Source: Cryptomeria japonica (Eukaryota; Streptophyta; Pinopsida; Cupressales; Cupressaceae). From it: a DNA stretch of 64,000 nucleotides. The stretch is from NCBI RefSeq assembly GCF_030272615.1, contig NC_081410.1, positions 220,959,415-221,023,414 on the forward strand, written 5' to 3'. Positions within the stretch are counted from its first letter, which is position 1; the number at the start of each line of letters is the position of its first letter. The notes below the pieces were generated by a model. The model saw only the letters and a program-made list of their open reading frames with translations, ran no database searches and had not been told where the DNA came from. Both the position numbers and the translations under genes were made by a program. Below are positions 1 to 10,729 of the stretch, in pieces.

Positions 1-1020
1 GTAAAGTTTTTTTTGTGCACCTCCCCTTTTTGGATTATTTCAAAGTTGTAATTATCCTTTGGTAGTTATTGCTCCTTTTGAGTAGTTGTAGATATTTATC
101 TCCCTATTTATGAGTGTGGGTCCCTCTTTTTGTAAGGATGAATCTGGGCCACTTGTTTAGATTAGATCTTGGCCATTCATCCATTTTTGGAAACCTATTT
201 AAGGGGACTGGTTTTCCTTCATTTAGGAGGAAGTTCTTGAATTGTTGCGAAAGCTCTGAAGAAATTTTGCAGGAATTAATACAATGGATTGAAATTACCT
301 TCAAATTTCCTTGTGAGTGCATGGTCTCCTTCTTCATTTAGATTAGAAAGCTTTTAATTATGTCTGTTCATTTTATACAGCAGTTCTTACCAAGCATCTG
401 ATAGAATCTCCACAGTCCATACCATTAGAGGATAGCTGATTGCTTTTTTTTCCTTTCTGCATGGTTAATCTGGGCTATTTTATGATTCAGTTCGATTATC
501 AAAAGTACACGTATCATGAATATAGAAGTTCTAATATTGTATTTGGTAATATGAAAATCTGGTTTCTCCTTTGAAGATTGCACTAAGTTTATGCAAACAT
601 TGTGTCTGAATGACTGATGATGCTTAACCTGGTTTCCTGGAGGTGTCTGTCTGCTTGGGTAAATCTGTTGTCCTAGTTAATATTTACTGTTCTCTCTCGC
701 TACCCTTCCTTTCTTTCCTCCCAATTTTATCCTTTTTTTAGAAATCCAGTCTTGCTAAGTCAGCTTCAAATAAATCAACATCACCTGAAAGAAAACCAAA
801 AGAGGTCCCTGGGAATTCGCATATGAAATTACCAATCAAACGTAAGCCCCCTTGTGTTTCCAGCATAAACACATCAAGCCACTGAGAGATCCCGCAGTCA
901 AGACCTGACAAAAGAAACCTTGAGGTAGTCTCCTTTGATCAAACTTAGAAAAACAGCATTAGAGACTTCCTTATCTCAAGAGAGAGTAGGATAATCAGTC
1001 GGCTATTCTATTCTGCGTTG
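1..1020 (+). mobile_element. 3' part of a giant LTR (promoter, leader, U5), plus strand
   Basis: Positions 1-220 match the stretch after LTR-ORF copy 4 at about 63310-63535 (the shared run includes gatcttggccattcatcc), so this is the same LTR subfamily as K. A TATA-like TATTTAA lies at 196-202. The leader has a splice-donor-like GTAAGC at 842-847. Downstream text (an opposite-strand cousin of ttcaagagaggataag, then tattctattctg) matches the U5 ends of the other LTRs. The upstream part, including any ORF, is left of the window. The LTR stops near 1020, where it meets the minus-strand ORF copy 1 tail to tail, so its last ~40 bp are missing. Confidence 0.75.
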
Positions 1021-4000
1021 GCCGTATGGAGTTTGCAGCAATGCGATTTCAGACACGTCAACACTACCGACGACGGCTTCCAATTCTCCGATGGAGACAC
1101 TTGGCACATTCTCGATGTTGAATTCCATCAAGGCAATCTCCTCTTCACTTCTGGAAAAGAAACTTTCCCAATCCGCCATAGCTTCCTGCGTTTTCTTCAT
1201 CATACCGGAGAATGAAGAAACATTTGCAAAATGTTCCTTGGAAAACGAACCGACGAAGAAGAAATCATGCAACTGGGATTTCAAAGAATTCACTGTTATT
1301 CTCCCATCGTTGAGTTTCCTTGAAAATAAAGCTTCCATGGCACTGAGGATTTCTTCCTGTATCCCTTTGATGGATTCCTTCAAGGTGACGGAATCAATGC
1401 TGAATTTATCAAGGGTGTTCTTCCCTGAACAGATGGCGTAGAACCATCGGGGAAAGTCGTAGGCTTCATTCTCCTGGATTACTTTCCCGTCTACTAGTGT
1501 TTGCCTTGGAGTCCTCATCAGAGCCCTGAGTCGGGAAATGGTTAAGTCTTGGTAGACATCAACATCTTCCCATAGTCCTTTTGCCGTTTCCAACCTACTT
1601 AGGAGGGCTACGAAGCTCGAATGGAGCTGAGCTAGATCTTCTACAAATTTCCCTGCCTCAGCATAAACATCCTCTACCCATTCTCGGGAATTCTGTGCCA
1701 TTGCCTTTGTAAGTTCTGCATCGTCAATTACTTCCTTAGGAAGGAAGGGAGGGGGAGTGGATGAAGAACCTGCTTCCCTGAGGGGTTTCTTGAAACTCCT
1801 GACATACTCGCATAAAAGTTCGTTTTCCTCCTTCAGCCGCTTACACTTTGCTTTTGTTTTCAGTAGTTTCTCCTTCATGGCAAAGGAAGAATCGTCGAAA
1901 TCTCCCATTACTTGACCGGTGGAAGCATGGCCAAGATCCACCTGTCTGATGACATAATCTTCTTGCCTGATCTCACTCCTATCCCTATCCACAGCAGGTT
2001 CAACAATGTGCAAGGTCCGGGCTCCAGATTCTTCCCTAACTACCTTGGAAAACTTCCGGGGGGCCTTCCTTTCCGGTGGCTGATCCATCCTCTTCAATAA
2101 TTCTTCTAATTCCTGAGCAGGATTGGGCTGCCCTCTTGCTTCATTTCCCAATCTGCCTACCAACCAATCCGGCGCGGGGATGGAATGGCTGTACTCCCCT
2201 GCATGCTCCCGCTCTTGAGATTCCTCTTCCATTTTGCTAGGGATAGTCTCTATGAAATTATCCTGGCGAACTTCTTCCAGGCGCGGGGAAACCTCTTGCC
2301 TCTGACTTCTTGGCTAATGACGACCCTGTGAAGCATTGATGCTGAGTATATCAGGTGCTGGAACGTTTCCTGGAAGTGGGCCTGCGGGATGTGGGAACAT
2401 TTCTACTTCTCGTACGCTCGCAGAGCTGACTGGTGAATGTTCCCTTCCCGTCCTCGTTCTCTTTTGTGGAGGCTCCTCCTGCTGGGCTTCCTGCTGAACC
2501 TCGCGTGGGATTTCTTGTTGAGCATCCTTCGTCTTTGTTATCCTTGGCCTCTTTGGGGCACTTTTTCCTTTGTCCATCCGGGCCTCTCTTCCTGCCTGAC
2601 CCTGTGAAGAGTCTTCAGTTGCCTCGCTGTGAGAATCCAGATTTCCCATCAGCTGGTATGTCAGAGCGAAATGGTTTTCAACCAACTTTCTTGTCTGCCT
2701 GTCAATCCAGTGCTTAGTGAATTTTAGCACTGGCCTAGCCAAAATGTTCAAATCATCTACCTCAGGCTCCGACCAATCTGGCAACAGGATAGGTTGATCT
2801 TTTATCCTCTCGAATTCGGGTTGCATCAAATCTGAGTCTTCCTTTACCTGATCTGGCACTTGATGGATCTCACTTTTCTGATGGTGTCGAGGGGCAGTCT
2901 GGAGTGCATTCTTCTCCGGACCTCAAAGTCATCCTCGACACCGACCCAGTAATCCTCCAAGTGAAATCTGTGTATGAATTTGACACCGACAACCTTCCTG
3001 ATCTAGCTGTAAGGATCATATTGGGCCCTGGAAGTGTAAAATGGTAGTCGGTAGAATGCCAACTCGCTTGCTGCACTTTCAACGGCCTCCAATCCTGGGC
3101 ATATCTCCATGAAATCTCCTAAGACAACTAGAAATTCAATAGACTGCTTCTTCTTCTTCTTCTGCAGTTGATCGTAGGCAGTCAATTGCCTCATGAGCTC
3201 AAGCAGTATAAGCTTATCTGACGAATATCTAGGCAATTTGTAAGATTGGAAGGAGAAACCCTGTGTCCTGATGTAGGTGAACTTGGGGAACTGCAGGAAT
3301 GCGGCGCCATACTTCTGGACCAAAGCACTTGCTTGCGGAGACAACCTCATGTGCAACTTATTTTGCATAAGTCGTGTCAGGTACATGGTGAAGGTGTCAT
3401 TCGCCAACTTGTAAGAATTCACGTTGTGGAGATGCAGCTGAGGATAACATTCATGTACCTTTAGCTGAGCTGGCCCGCAGCCCATGATTCCTCTTGCTGG
3501 CAGCCCATCGAATCCACCTCTTCGTGCCAGCATATAGAATAGGTAGGAACTCATGAAGAAGGACTGAGACCTTTTCTCCTGCAGGTTCTTCAATTGTTCG
3601 TGCAAGTAGTGGCTGATCAATCTAGCCCAGTCAATCAATGTATTAGAATTCATGATCTCGCCAAATGTAGAAGAACATCCAAGGCTCGAAGTTCACCGTG
3701 TGCGAGCATCCCATTACTCTGCTCAACATTTTAATCATGTCCACATATTCCTGCTTGAACTCGAAGATTGTGAGAGTTTTGGGCATCTTGGAAACGTGCA
3801 CTCTAGGTTTCAGCAACCATTGCTTGTTGATCAAATCAGCACACCTGGTGGGGCCTGCTTCATAGACTGCTTGGGCTCCACTGCTGGTCCTGTATGTCAT
3901 GGAGTAATGTGAAGGGATTCCGAAGGCTTCAGCAATTGCCTCTGGAGTCAATGTTGCCAGTAACTTGCCGTCTGGTGTTGAGATCGTCTTCCGCTCCAGA

Positions 4001-4290
4001 TTGTAACGTGCTGCACATTCCAAGACTAGATCTGGGCATTGAATGGCGGGAGGAAAGCCAGCTGCTACAACTATTCCGCTTCTCACAATCTTGACAGCTG
4101 TCGGAGATGGATTGTGTCCTGCAGTTCCGAACATTCTTATCTTGAATGCAGCCCAGTTGAACGTGCCGAAGTTGGTATCACTGATCTCTTCCCATCTTGA
4201 ATTCAACCGAGAATGGGGGAGAAAACCCTTCGTCTCTGCTTTGATCATTGCTTGCCTGGAGATAGTAGCTGTCCTGCTAGGTTCCGCCAT
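1003..4290 (-). pseudogene. LTR-ORF copy 1: unrecognised large protein of the giant LTR family, broken
   Basis: I do not recognise this protein family. The reading frame is in pieces: 4290-3643, 3653-3003, a frame-shifted stretch around 3000-2860, 2859-2314 and 2232-1003. It aligns along its length with copies 2-4. The N-terminal domain contains AAGFPPAIQCPDLVLECAARY and the signature NDTFTMYLTRLM followed by YGAAFLQFPKFTYIR and LPRYSSDKLILLEL. The middle is rich in Glu, Gln, Lys and Arg, with PKRPRITKTK as a possible nuclear signal. The C-terminal part holds a coiled coil (LLKTKAKCKRLKEENELL). The start follows a cccag/g acceptor-like site, as in the other copies, but the upstream half of the intron is replaced by RT sequence. 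The last residues read into a plus-strand LTR end, so the true C terminus is lost. There is no signal peptide or membrane segment, which argues against an envelope protein. Confidence 0.7.
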
Positions 4291-4320
4291 CCTGGGAATA
4301 TTTCAAAATGATGAAATAGA

Positions 4321-5622
4321 GACTTGAGTTCCTTCTTGCTTGCTGGCAAATTGATAGTGGATATGGCCTTCACTCTTTCAGGATCGATGGATATTCCTTT
4401 TTCTGAAATGACATGTCCTAAAAGCTTTCCTTCTATGACTCCAAATATGCATTTCTTTGGATTAAGGGAGACACCGTATCTTCTGCACCTTTGGAAGACT
4501 CTTCTTAAGTCATCCACGTGATCTTCTCTTTGCCTGGAGAAAACTGTGATATCATCCATATATATAATAATGCATTTACCAATTAAATCTCTGAAAGCGA
4601 TATCCATAGCTCTCTGGAATGTGGCCCCGGCATTTATAAGTCCAAAAGGCATTCTCTTATATGCAAATGTTCCCCACTTGGTGGTGAAAGCAGTCTTTAG
4701 TCGATCTTCAGGTTCGACTAGAACTTGGTTATATCTTGAATATCCATCTAGAAAGGACATCATCTGCGATCCATTGACAATCTGCAACACCTCATCTAAT
4801 GATGGTAGAGGATAATTATCTTTCTCTGATGCTCGGTTGAGATTTCTGAAATCAACACACAATCTGATCTCTCCATTTTTCTTTCTAACAGGTACCAGGT
4901 TGGCGACCCACGTCGAGTGTCTTACTGGGAAGATGATCTTGGCTGTGAGCAGCTTCTTCACTTCTTGATATATTAGTGGTTCCAATAAAGGATTAACCGG
5001 TCTTTGTCTCTGCCTAAATGGCTTGCTTCCTGGCTTCAACGGGATTGTGTGAGTGATAATTGCAGTGTCATAAGTCTTGAGATCTTCATAGCTCCATGCA
5101 ATGACATTTGGGAAGTCCCTCATATTTTTCAAGATTCCATTTCTTTCAGTCGCTGAGCAGGACTTACCAATGAATACATTTTTAACTTGTTTATCATCAC
5201 CTAGATTGATCGTGTCGCACATGTTTCCTCCCATGCTGTGGTTCTTCTTTTCTTTCAATTTGTCAGGATCAAAAATTCTCTCCAATTCTACCATTCCTTT
5301 TGGAATAGTGTTTGTCTTTAAATTCAAGACACCTTCAGCATCGAATTCAGCTTCCCCCACTTCATCTTCATCAATGATCTGTGTTAAGAAGACATCTGTG
5401 TTGGTTAAGAAGTCTAGAATGTGCTTGTCGTCTTCAAAAACTTGGAAGTTGGTAATGTTGTCTGGGACTGAGGGAACTGATACTAACTCGACTGTGAACT
5501 TCTTCAATCCTTCCATTGCTAATGGTATCAAAGAACTGGCGGCCTGTGCAAGGGAATTAGCCACTTGATTCTGATGTCTGTATATAGAATTGATATTGAA
5601 AGCTTCAAAACTTTCAATGAGA
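4321..5622 (-). pseudogene. pol: Ty3/gypsy reverse transcriptase, truncated
   Basis: This is the continuation of the gag-PR-RH frame at 5626-9287 after one in-frame TAG. It begins with the end of the RNase H domain (NQVANSLAQAAS), then a linker of about 130 residues, then RT with PVRKKNGEIRLCVDFRNLNR, FLDGYSRYNQ, MPFGLINAGATFQ and the catalytic YMDDI (near 4545-4557). The RT copies element RNA into DNA in cytoplasmic particles. The domain stops at LPASKKELKS, just where the RT connection region should begin. From 4320 downward the sequence is the 3' end of an LTR-ORF intron. The RT-adjacent RNase H and the integrase expected downstream are missing, so this copy cannot be autonomous. Confidence 0.88.
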
Positions 5623-5625
5623 TCC

Positions 5626-8600
5626 TAGACTCGATTTCTGTATCTGGTCAATCTTTTGTCATGGCAAACATACTGCTTCCTGATTTGCCTTACAACAATT
5701 TTTGAGTCTCCATATACTTGCAGTATTTTCGCCCCCTTTTGGATGGCTAATAATAATCCATGAATCAAGGATTCATATTCAGCTACGTTGTTGGTGCAAG
5801 GAAATTGTAATCTGTGAGCGGCGAGGTAGGTTTCTCCTGTTGGGCTAATTAATTCATAACCAGCTCCAGATCCTTGTTTGGATTTAGATCCATCGAACCT
5901 TAATGTCCAAATTTGATTTTCTTGATTTTCTGTCTCTGGACTTTTCTGACTTTCAGATGATGTATCGGATAAGACTTCGTCTTCTATAGAACTCTCGGTC
6001 TCTGTAGAGCTTTCATTCTCTGAATCTTGAATTTCTTCCAGAATTAGTGTCTGTGGGGCTCTTTTATATACTTGCTCCAATGCAGTCTGGCATAAAGCAC
6101 AAGATAATTCCGAGTGGATGGCATTGTGTATTCTACACCAATTTGGAAGAAGCAAATCTCGGACGGATGTTAGGTTGCCAAGTTGCACACTTTGCTGAAT
6201 GTTTCTATGTACGAATCTCCTGAAATTTTCAAACATGCCTTCATCCTCTTGATCAGATCCTTGGTCACTTTCAATAATAATCTCTGTAGACTCTATCACC
6301 TCTTGCTGGGTATCTTCATTTTGTACGTTTTGTACCATCAAGACTTCCTCTACCTTAGGCTTATATGTCCCTAGGTCGGACTCCAAAAACAGGACTTCAT
6401 TGTCTTCCCCATATTCAGTTATCATCAATCTCACCCTTGGAGTGCTATCGATCTTGATCTGGTTCGGGACTCCTCTCCATGGTAGCCACATGTGTGCGAA
6501 ATCAGTTGACACATACCCATTCAATTTTCGTGACCAATCTCGACTTAGGAGCATCCCATATGAATCTGGAATATCCACTACTGATATATCTATGAAATTT
6601 TGGACTCTTGGGTCTGCGGCCAATTGCATATGTATGTTGTTTAATTCACCCATGACTGGAACTTCTGTCTTGTCAAGTTGAGTGACTTTTCTTTTGGTAG
6701 GAGCGGGAGTTATACCTAGTCTTTGACAAACAGCCAGGGGCATCACGTTACTTGAAGCTCCGGAATCATAAAGGCAATTGTGTAGTAATTTTCCAAATAT
6801 TCTAACTGATAACAGGAACGGGGCCGGTTCATCTTTTCCTTGGGAAGGGACTGAGGTCTCCTCACTTGGTTCTTGATGTTTGACTTCATTAATCTTTGAA
6901 TGATCGTCTTTTGCTGGGCTCTCCTCTTTTGAGTGATTGACTTTGTTTATAGATTTTCCTTTCTTGACCACATCTTTCTTGATCGCTACTTCCTTTTCTG
7001 GAAGAACCAAGTTAGTGGTGAGGTTTTCTTTGACAGTGGGCTGAGTCCTCTTAGTCTCGCCCCTTTTAAGTAATACTTTTCCTTCCAACATATCTTCCTT
7101 TTTAGCTGGGAAGGTTATGGTTTGGACCATGCATTCATTCTGTTCGGAATGTCCTTGTGGATTGGCTTCCTCTTGGGTCACATTGATAGTGGCTTGAACA
7201 TTTGACCTAGATTCACTCAAACTGTTGATTACTGCATCTTTGATTTCTGACACTTTTAGCAACTCGTAGAGTGGTAGACTCACTTTGACTTTCTTGAGTT
7301 CATCCAACACCAGTGCAGCCAATCTTTTCATTTCATTTCCCGCGGGAGGTGCAATATTCCTTGGTCTGTATTCTTGAGTATTCTGCGGGTACTCTGGAAT
7401 GTTGCTGGCTTGGGGATCCGGCGGAGTAGAGAAATTGTTTGGAGGGATCGATGTAGTTAAAGGTTCTTGGTTCCTTTGATTTCTGTGATAAACTCTTTGA
7501 TTCACACCTCCTGATGATTGATGAAATACCTCTTTTATGCCTTCTACTAGGACACTGTCGTTCAATGGTGGAAAATAATACTCTGAATCTTCTACAGGTC
7601 CATTTGCAGATGCTGGCGGAAACTGGGATCCTGGTGGTATCATTGGTCCATTAGCTGACTCTGGTGGAAATCTTCCATTTTGTGCTTGACTAATTTCTTC
7701 TTGTGAATATCTGCAGGTTTCAACAATCATGGCTTGACCGTACTGCGTGGTTGGAACAATTTCGTATCCTGTCGTGGGAGGATTTTCAGGTGGATTAGTG
7801 GTGCGCATCTCTTGTTGGAAAATGTCAGCCGCGATCTTGAACTCAGGACACTGCAACTCAGAATGTTGGTTCGTATTGTGGAGTCTGCACCAACTGGACA
7901 AGGCTGCTTCGGCTAGAAATACTTTGCTTGTAGAAGGATTTTCTTGATTTTGCGAATTTGGTGGATTGTCTAGAGGCGTCACCACATTTCCATTGTTGGG
8001 AGCCGTATTCCATGGTCTCCTTTGGAAACCTTGGTTGTTATTTCCTTGGAAATTGTTTCTAAAACCTTGATTATTATTTCCTTGGAAATTTTGATTGTGA
8101 TTGATCCTTTGCATGCTTTGGAGTTGATTATTCTGGTTCCTCAAATGAGTCACCTCAGTTGATAGCCTCTTGACTTGCTCAATCAACTCTTTCATTTCGT
8201 CCTTTTCTTCTTGTGTCCTTGACGAACTTGTGGCATTTTGCAGGTACACAGGTTGTGCGGGTGGAGCTTGAGAAATTGGAGCTCCGGGGTGAAGGACCAA
8301 TTGATTTGCCGGCTGTACGCTCGGGTATGTTGCTTGCGGAATTGGATTCATGACTGGAGTTTGGTTGGCCAAGGCCGTACCAACTGCCTGCATCTGGTTA
8401 GGTGCTGCGATAGGTCCCATATGTAATAGTGGTCCAGTGATATTCTGTCCCATGTGCTTACTAACTTCAATAGCTTTTGCATAGGCCGCATTTAGATCAT
8501 TCGGAGTCGGGTGCGTCCTTACGAACATAGCAGTGAGATGATCTAAGGCTCCATAGTAAATTTCTCTTGGATCTGCAATGAGATAAGGGGGACGTAGCAT

Positions 8601-9287
8601 CGTGTATGCGGGGTGAAATCTGTTGTTGAAGGAAGTAATAGGTTCATGTTCTCTCCTTCGGACCTCTACAAATTGTCTATATAACTCAGCTGGTGTAGTT
8701 GGGATACCAAATTTGGCAATAAATGCGTCTTTCATCGCGTCCCAAGTCCTGATGGACCCTGTAGGCAAATGAATGAACCAAAAGTATGCCTCTTCTCCCA
8801 ATGAGTAGGGAAAAAGCCTACATGCCACATCTCGATATTCAATTTGTCTGTTGCGAAGAAGGTCCTCAAACATGTTGATATGATCTTCAGCCGTGCGATG
8901 GAAATCACTGACATTGAACTTGGAACAAAAATGCTCTGGATTCTTTGGCATATCATGATAAACTGCAAATTCCAATGGTGATGGATTGTTGACTAGCCAA
9001 GTTGCACCATTAAGTATATGAGGAGGAGGAAGAGGCGGCGGAGCTCGTTGAGCCATTGTACTCTTTGAAGCTGAACTTGATGAACTGGCTTGGCCCTTCG
9101 TTTGAGAAATTGCCTGGATACTGGATTGGATTGCCGCTTGTACTTGTTCTTGAAGAACTTGTGATGACTCAGGAGATTCTTCCAATCTTAGTTCAAATTC
9201 TTTAGGAGTGTCCTCTCTTTTAACTCGCTTCGCCTTTGAAGTAAACTGAAGTTCACTTAGATTCTTGATGCCTGGTGTCGACCTCAA
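5626..9287 (-). CDS. gag-pol: Ty3/gypsy gag-protease-RNase H polyprotein
   Basis: An open frame of 1220 codons. Residues about 110-280 form a retrotransposon gag (capsid) domain (DHINMFEDLLRNRQ, YSLGEEAYFWF). Near residue 470 is a zinc-knuckle-like WCRLHNTNQHSELQC. A Lys/Glu-rich linker follows, then an aspartic protease with LYDSGASSNVMPL near residue 839. A second WCRIHNAIHSELSC motif lies near residue 1050. From about residue 1128 there is an RNase H domain (LRFDGSKSKQGSGAG, CTNNVAEYESLIHG, VYGDSKIVVRQI). RNase H before RT is an unusual order. The frame enters at a TTG within open sequence, so 9287 is not a true start. The natural gag start is probably ATG 9579 in another frame, with one frameshift near 9350. 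The frame ends at a TAG at 5623-5625, where related proteins have Trp, so it is probably a G-to-A change. The TNN.AEYE-type RNase H suggests the non-chromovirus Tat/Ogre-like branch. Confidence 0.9.
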
Positions 9288-9351
9288 TAACCTTTGATGT
9301 TTCTCGAGCGAGAAAGAACCAATGCGATCCAGCGTGAAGTCTTGCGAAGAT

Positions 9352-9579
9352 TTATTGTGGATTCCTTTGATTGCGAAGTTCTCTAGCTATGACCCTTTGA
9401 TGTTCTTCGGCTCTATCTTCTTCTTGTTCCAAGATGATTCTTACTCTGTTATACTCAACTTGACTTCTCCTTGCGTTCCACGCTACTTGATTCAATCCTG
9501 AAACAATATCTTCTTGAGTATTGCCTATTTGCAAATTTGGTTGCACTACTTGATTCAATCCTTCAAGTGGCAACACCAT
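9352..9579 (-). pseudogene. gag: N-terminal piece of gag, separated by a frameshift
   Basis: 75 codons starting at an ATG about 70 bp after the primer site. The peptide is Gln/Arg/Glu-rich (EQEEDRAEEHQRV) and probably helical. It ends at a TAA while the next frame stays open from just upstream into the main gag frame at 9287. A single one-base frameshift near 9350-9370 therefore probably separates the original gag N terminus from the rest. There is no other good ATG for gag in the main frame. Confidence 0.55.
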
Positions 9580-9649
9580 CGTACTTCATGATTATGTTTG
9601 CAATGTATTCCTTTTCAAAATCTTCGGACTTTCGGAAATTCGGAAAACT

Positions 9650-9667
9650 GCCCTCCCTCTAGCGCCA
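9650..9667 (-). other. Primer-binding site of the gypsy element
   Basis: Minus-strand TGGCGCTAGAGGGAGGG begins four bases after the end of LTR C (...CACGTCAACA). A TGG start directly after an LTR end is the mark of a tRNA primer site. The first six bases match the TGGCGC start of sites used by Athila/Tat-type elements. I could not assign the tRNA. It fixes 9672 as the LTR 3' end and links LTR C to gag. Confidence 0.65.
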
Positions 9668-9871
9668 ATTCTGTTGACGTGTATTTTGTACACCATCATA
9701 CACAGAATAAAATACCTAAAGGCATCTTATCCTCTCTTGAATAAAGCCTCTAACTGCTGAAGATTCGCATGAAGGATCAGTTAGGATGACTCCAATGTTC
9801 TGGTTAGTAGGGTCTCTACGTGTGGATAAGCACCAGTTGGTATGATGTGATTTGCTGTGTCCTCAAGGGGA

Positions 9872-9877
9872 TCTTAC
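9872..9877 (-). promoter_or_regulatory. Conserved leader splice-donor-like site in LTR C
   Basis: GTAAGA on the minus strand, 200 bp before the LTR end. The same position in the other LTRs reads GTAAGT followed by CCCC. Confidence 0.45.
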
Positions 9878-10528
9878 ACTCCGAAATTCCGAAATCTTAC
9901 TAAACTAAGAAGCTTTTCAAAAAAATAACAAAAGGGATAGGGTTTTGAAAGGATTTTAATCTAGTCTAACCCTAAGAATGACTTCGTGTGAACAAGACTT
10001 GGCAAGATTCAACCAACTTCAATTTTGCCATAAGATAACAACTCAATTGAAATTGATGCGATCTTCTAAGGTAACCAAAATGATTTTCAATGCATTAAAG
10101 ATCAAAGACACCACCACGAAGGTACATATCCAAGACACAATAATGATTGAAGGTTAAGTGATTCAAGGTATTCTCCAGTCGACCACGCAAGGCGTTCCTA
10201 CAATCAGCAAGAAGCTAGTGGTTTGGATTACGAATCCTACCAAAGATCAAGTCTCACACTATGTCCTTCAAATTAACACACTACTTTGATTGAGCATGAT
10301 TCAAGTAAATTTAACAACCATGAAGATAACCAAGAAAGTTGCAACAAAACACCATAACTTCAATATTTCATTGATTTCAAAGTCATCATGTACAACAATT
10401 GCTTGAATTCCTCTCCTCAAACTCAATCTTGCTACAAAAGTAAAATTGCTTCTAATTTTAATCTCTCTAATCTCTCAACTATCTCTATTCTCTATTACTC
10501 TAGTTACAAATGAAATGAAAAATGAGGG

Positions 10529-10536
10529 TATAAATA
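10529..10536 (-). promoter_or_regulatory. TATA box of LTR C
   Basis: TATTTATA on the minus strand, 65 bp downstream of the AAACCCTAATTAGGGTTT palindrome, as in the sister LTRs. Transcription would start about 30 bp further on and run into gag. Confidence 0.65.
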
Positions 10537-10600
10537 GCATCCTCAATTACAATGAATGGTCCAGATTGAAAGTAGATCAACGGTCAAGATCATGACACCT

Positions 10601-10618
10601 AAACCCTAATTAGGGTTT
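10601..10618. promoter_or_regulatory. Telobox-type palindrome of LTR C
   Basis: A perfect 18-bp palindrome AAACCCTAATTAGGGTTT. Each arm carries AAACCCTA, the plant telobox known from promoters. It sits at the same distance from TATA in six LTRs here. Confidence 0.7.
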
Positions 10619-10729
10619 GTTACAAATGGCCTCCTTTTTACTGAACAATATTAAATGCATAGCCAAATATTAAATTTGGCACAAAAACCTAGGAGACATA
10701 AACCAATGACAAATAAGATGCCATGTCAT

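Noticed and set aside
10601-10618. Interstitial telomere repeat
   Set aside because: Only one unit in each direction, at a fixed distance from TATA in six LTRs. It is a promoter motif and not telomeric DNA.
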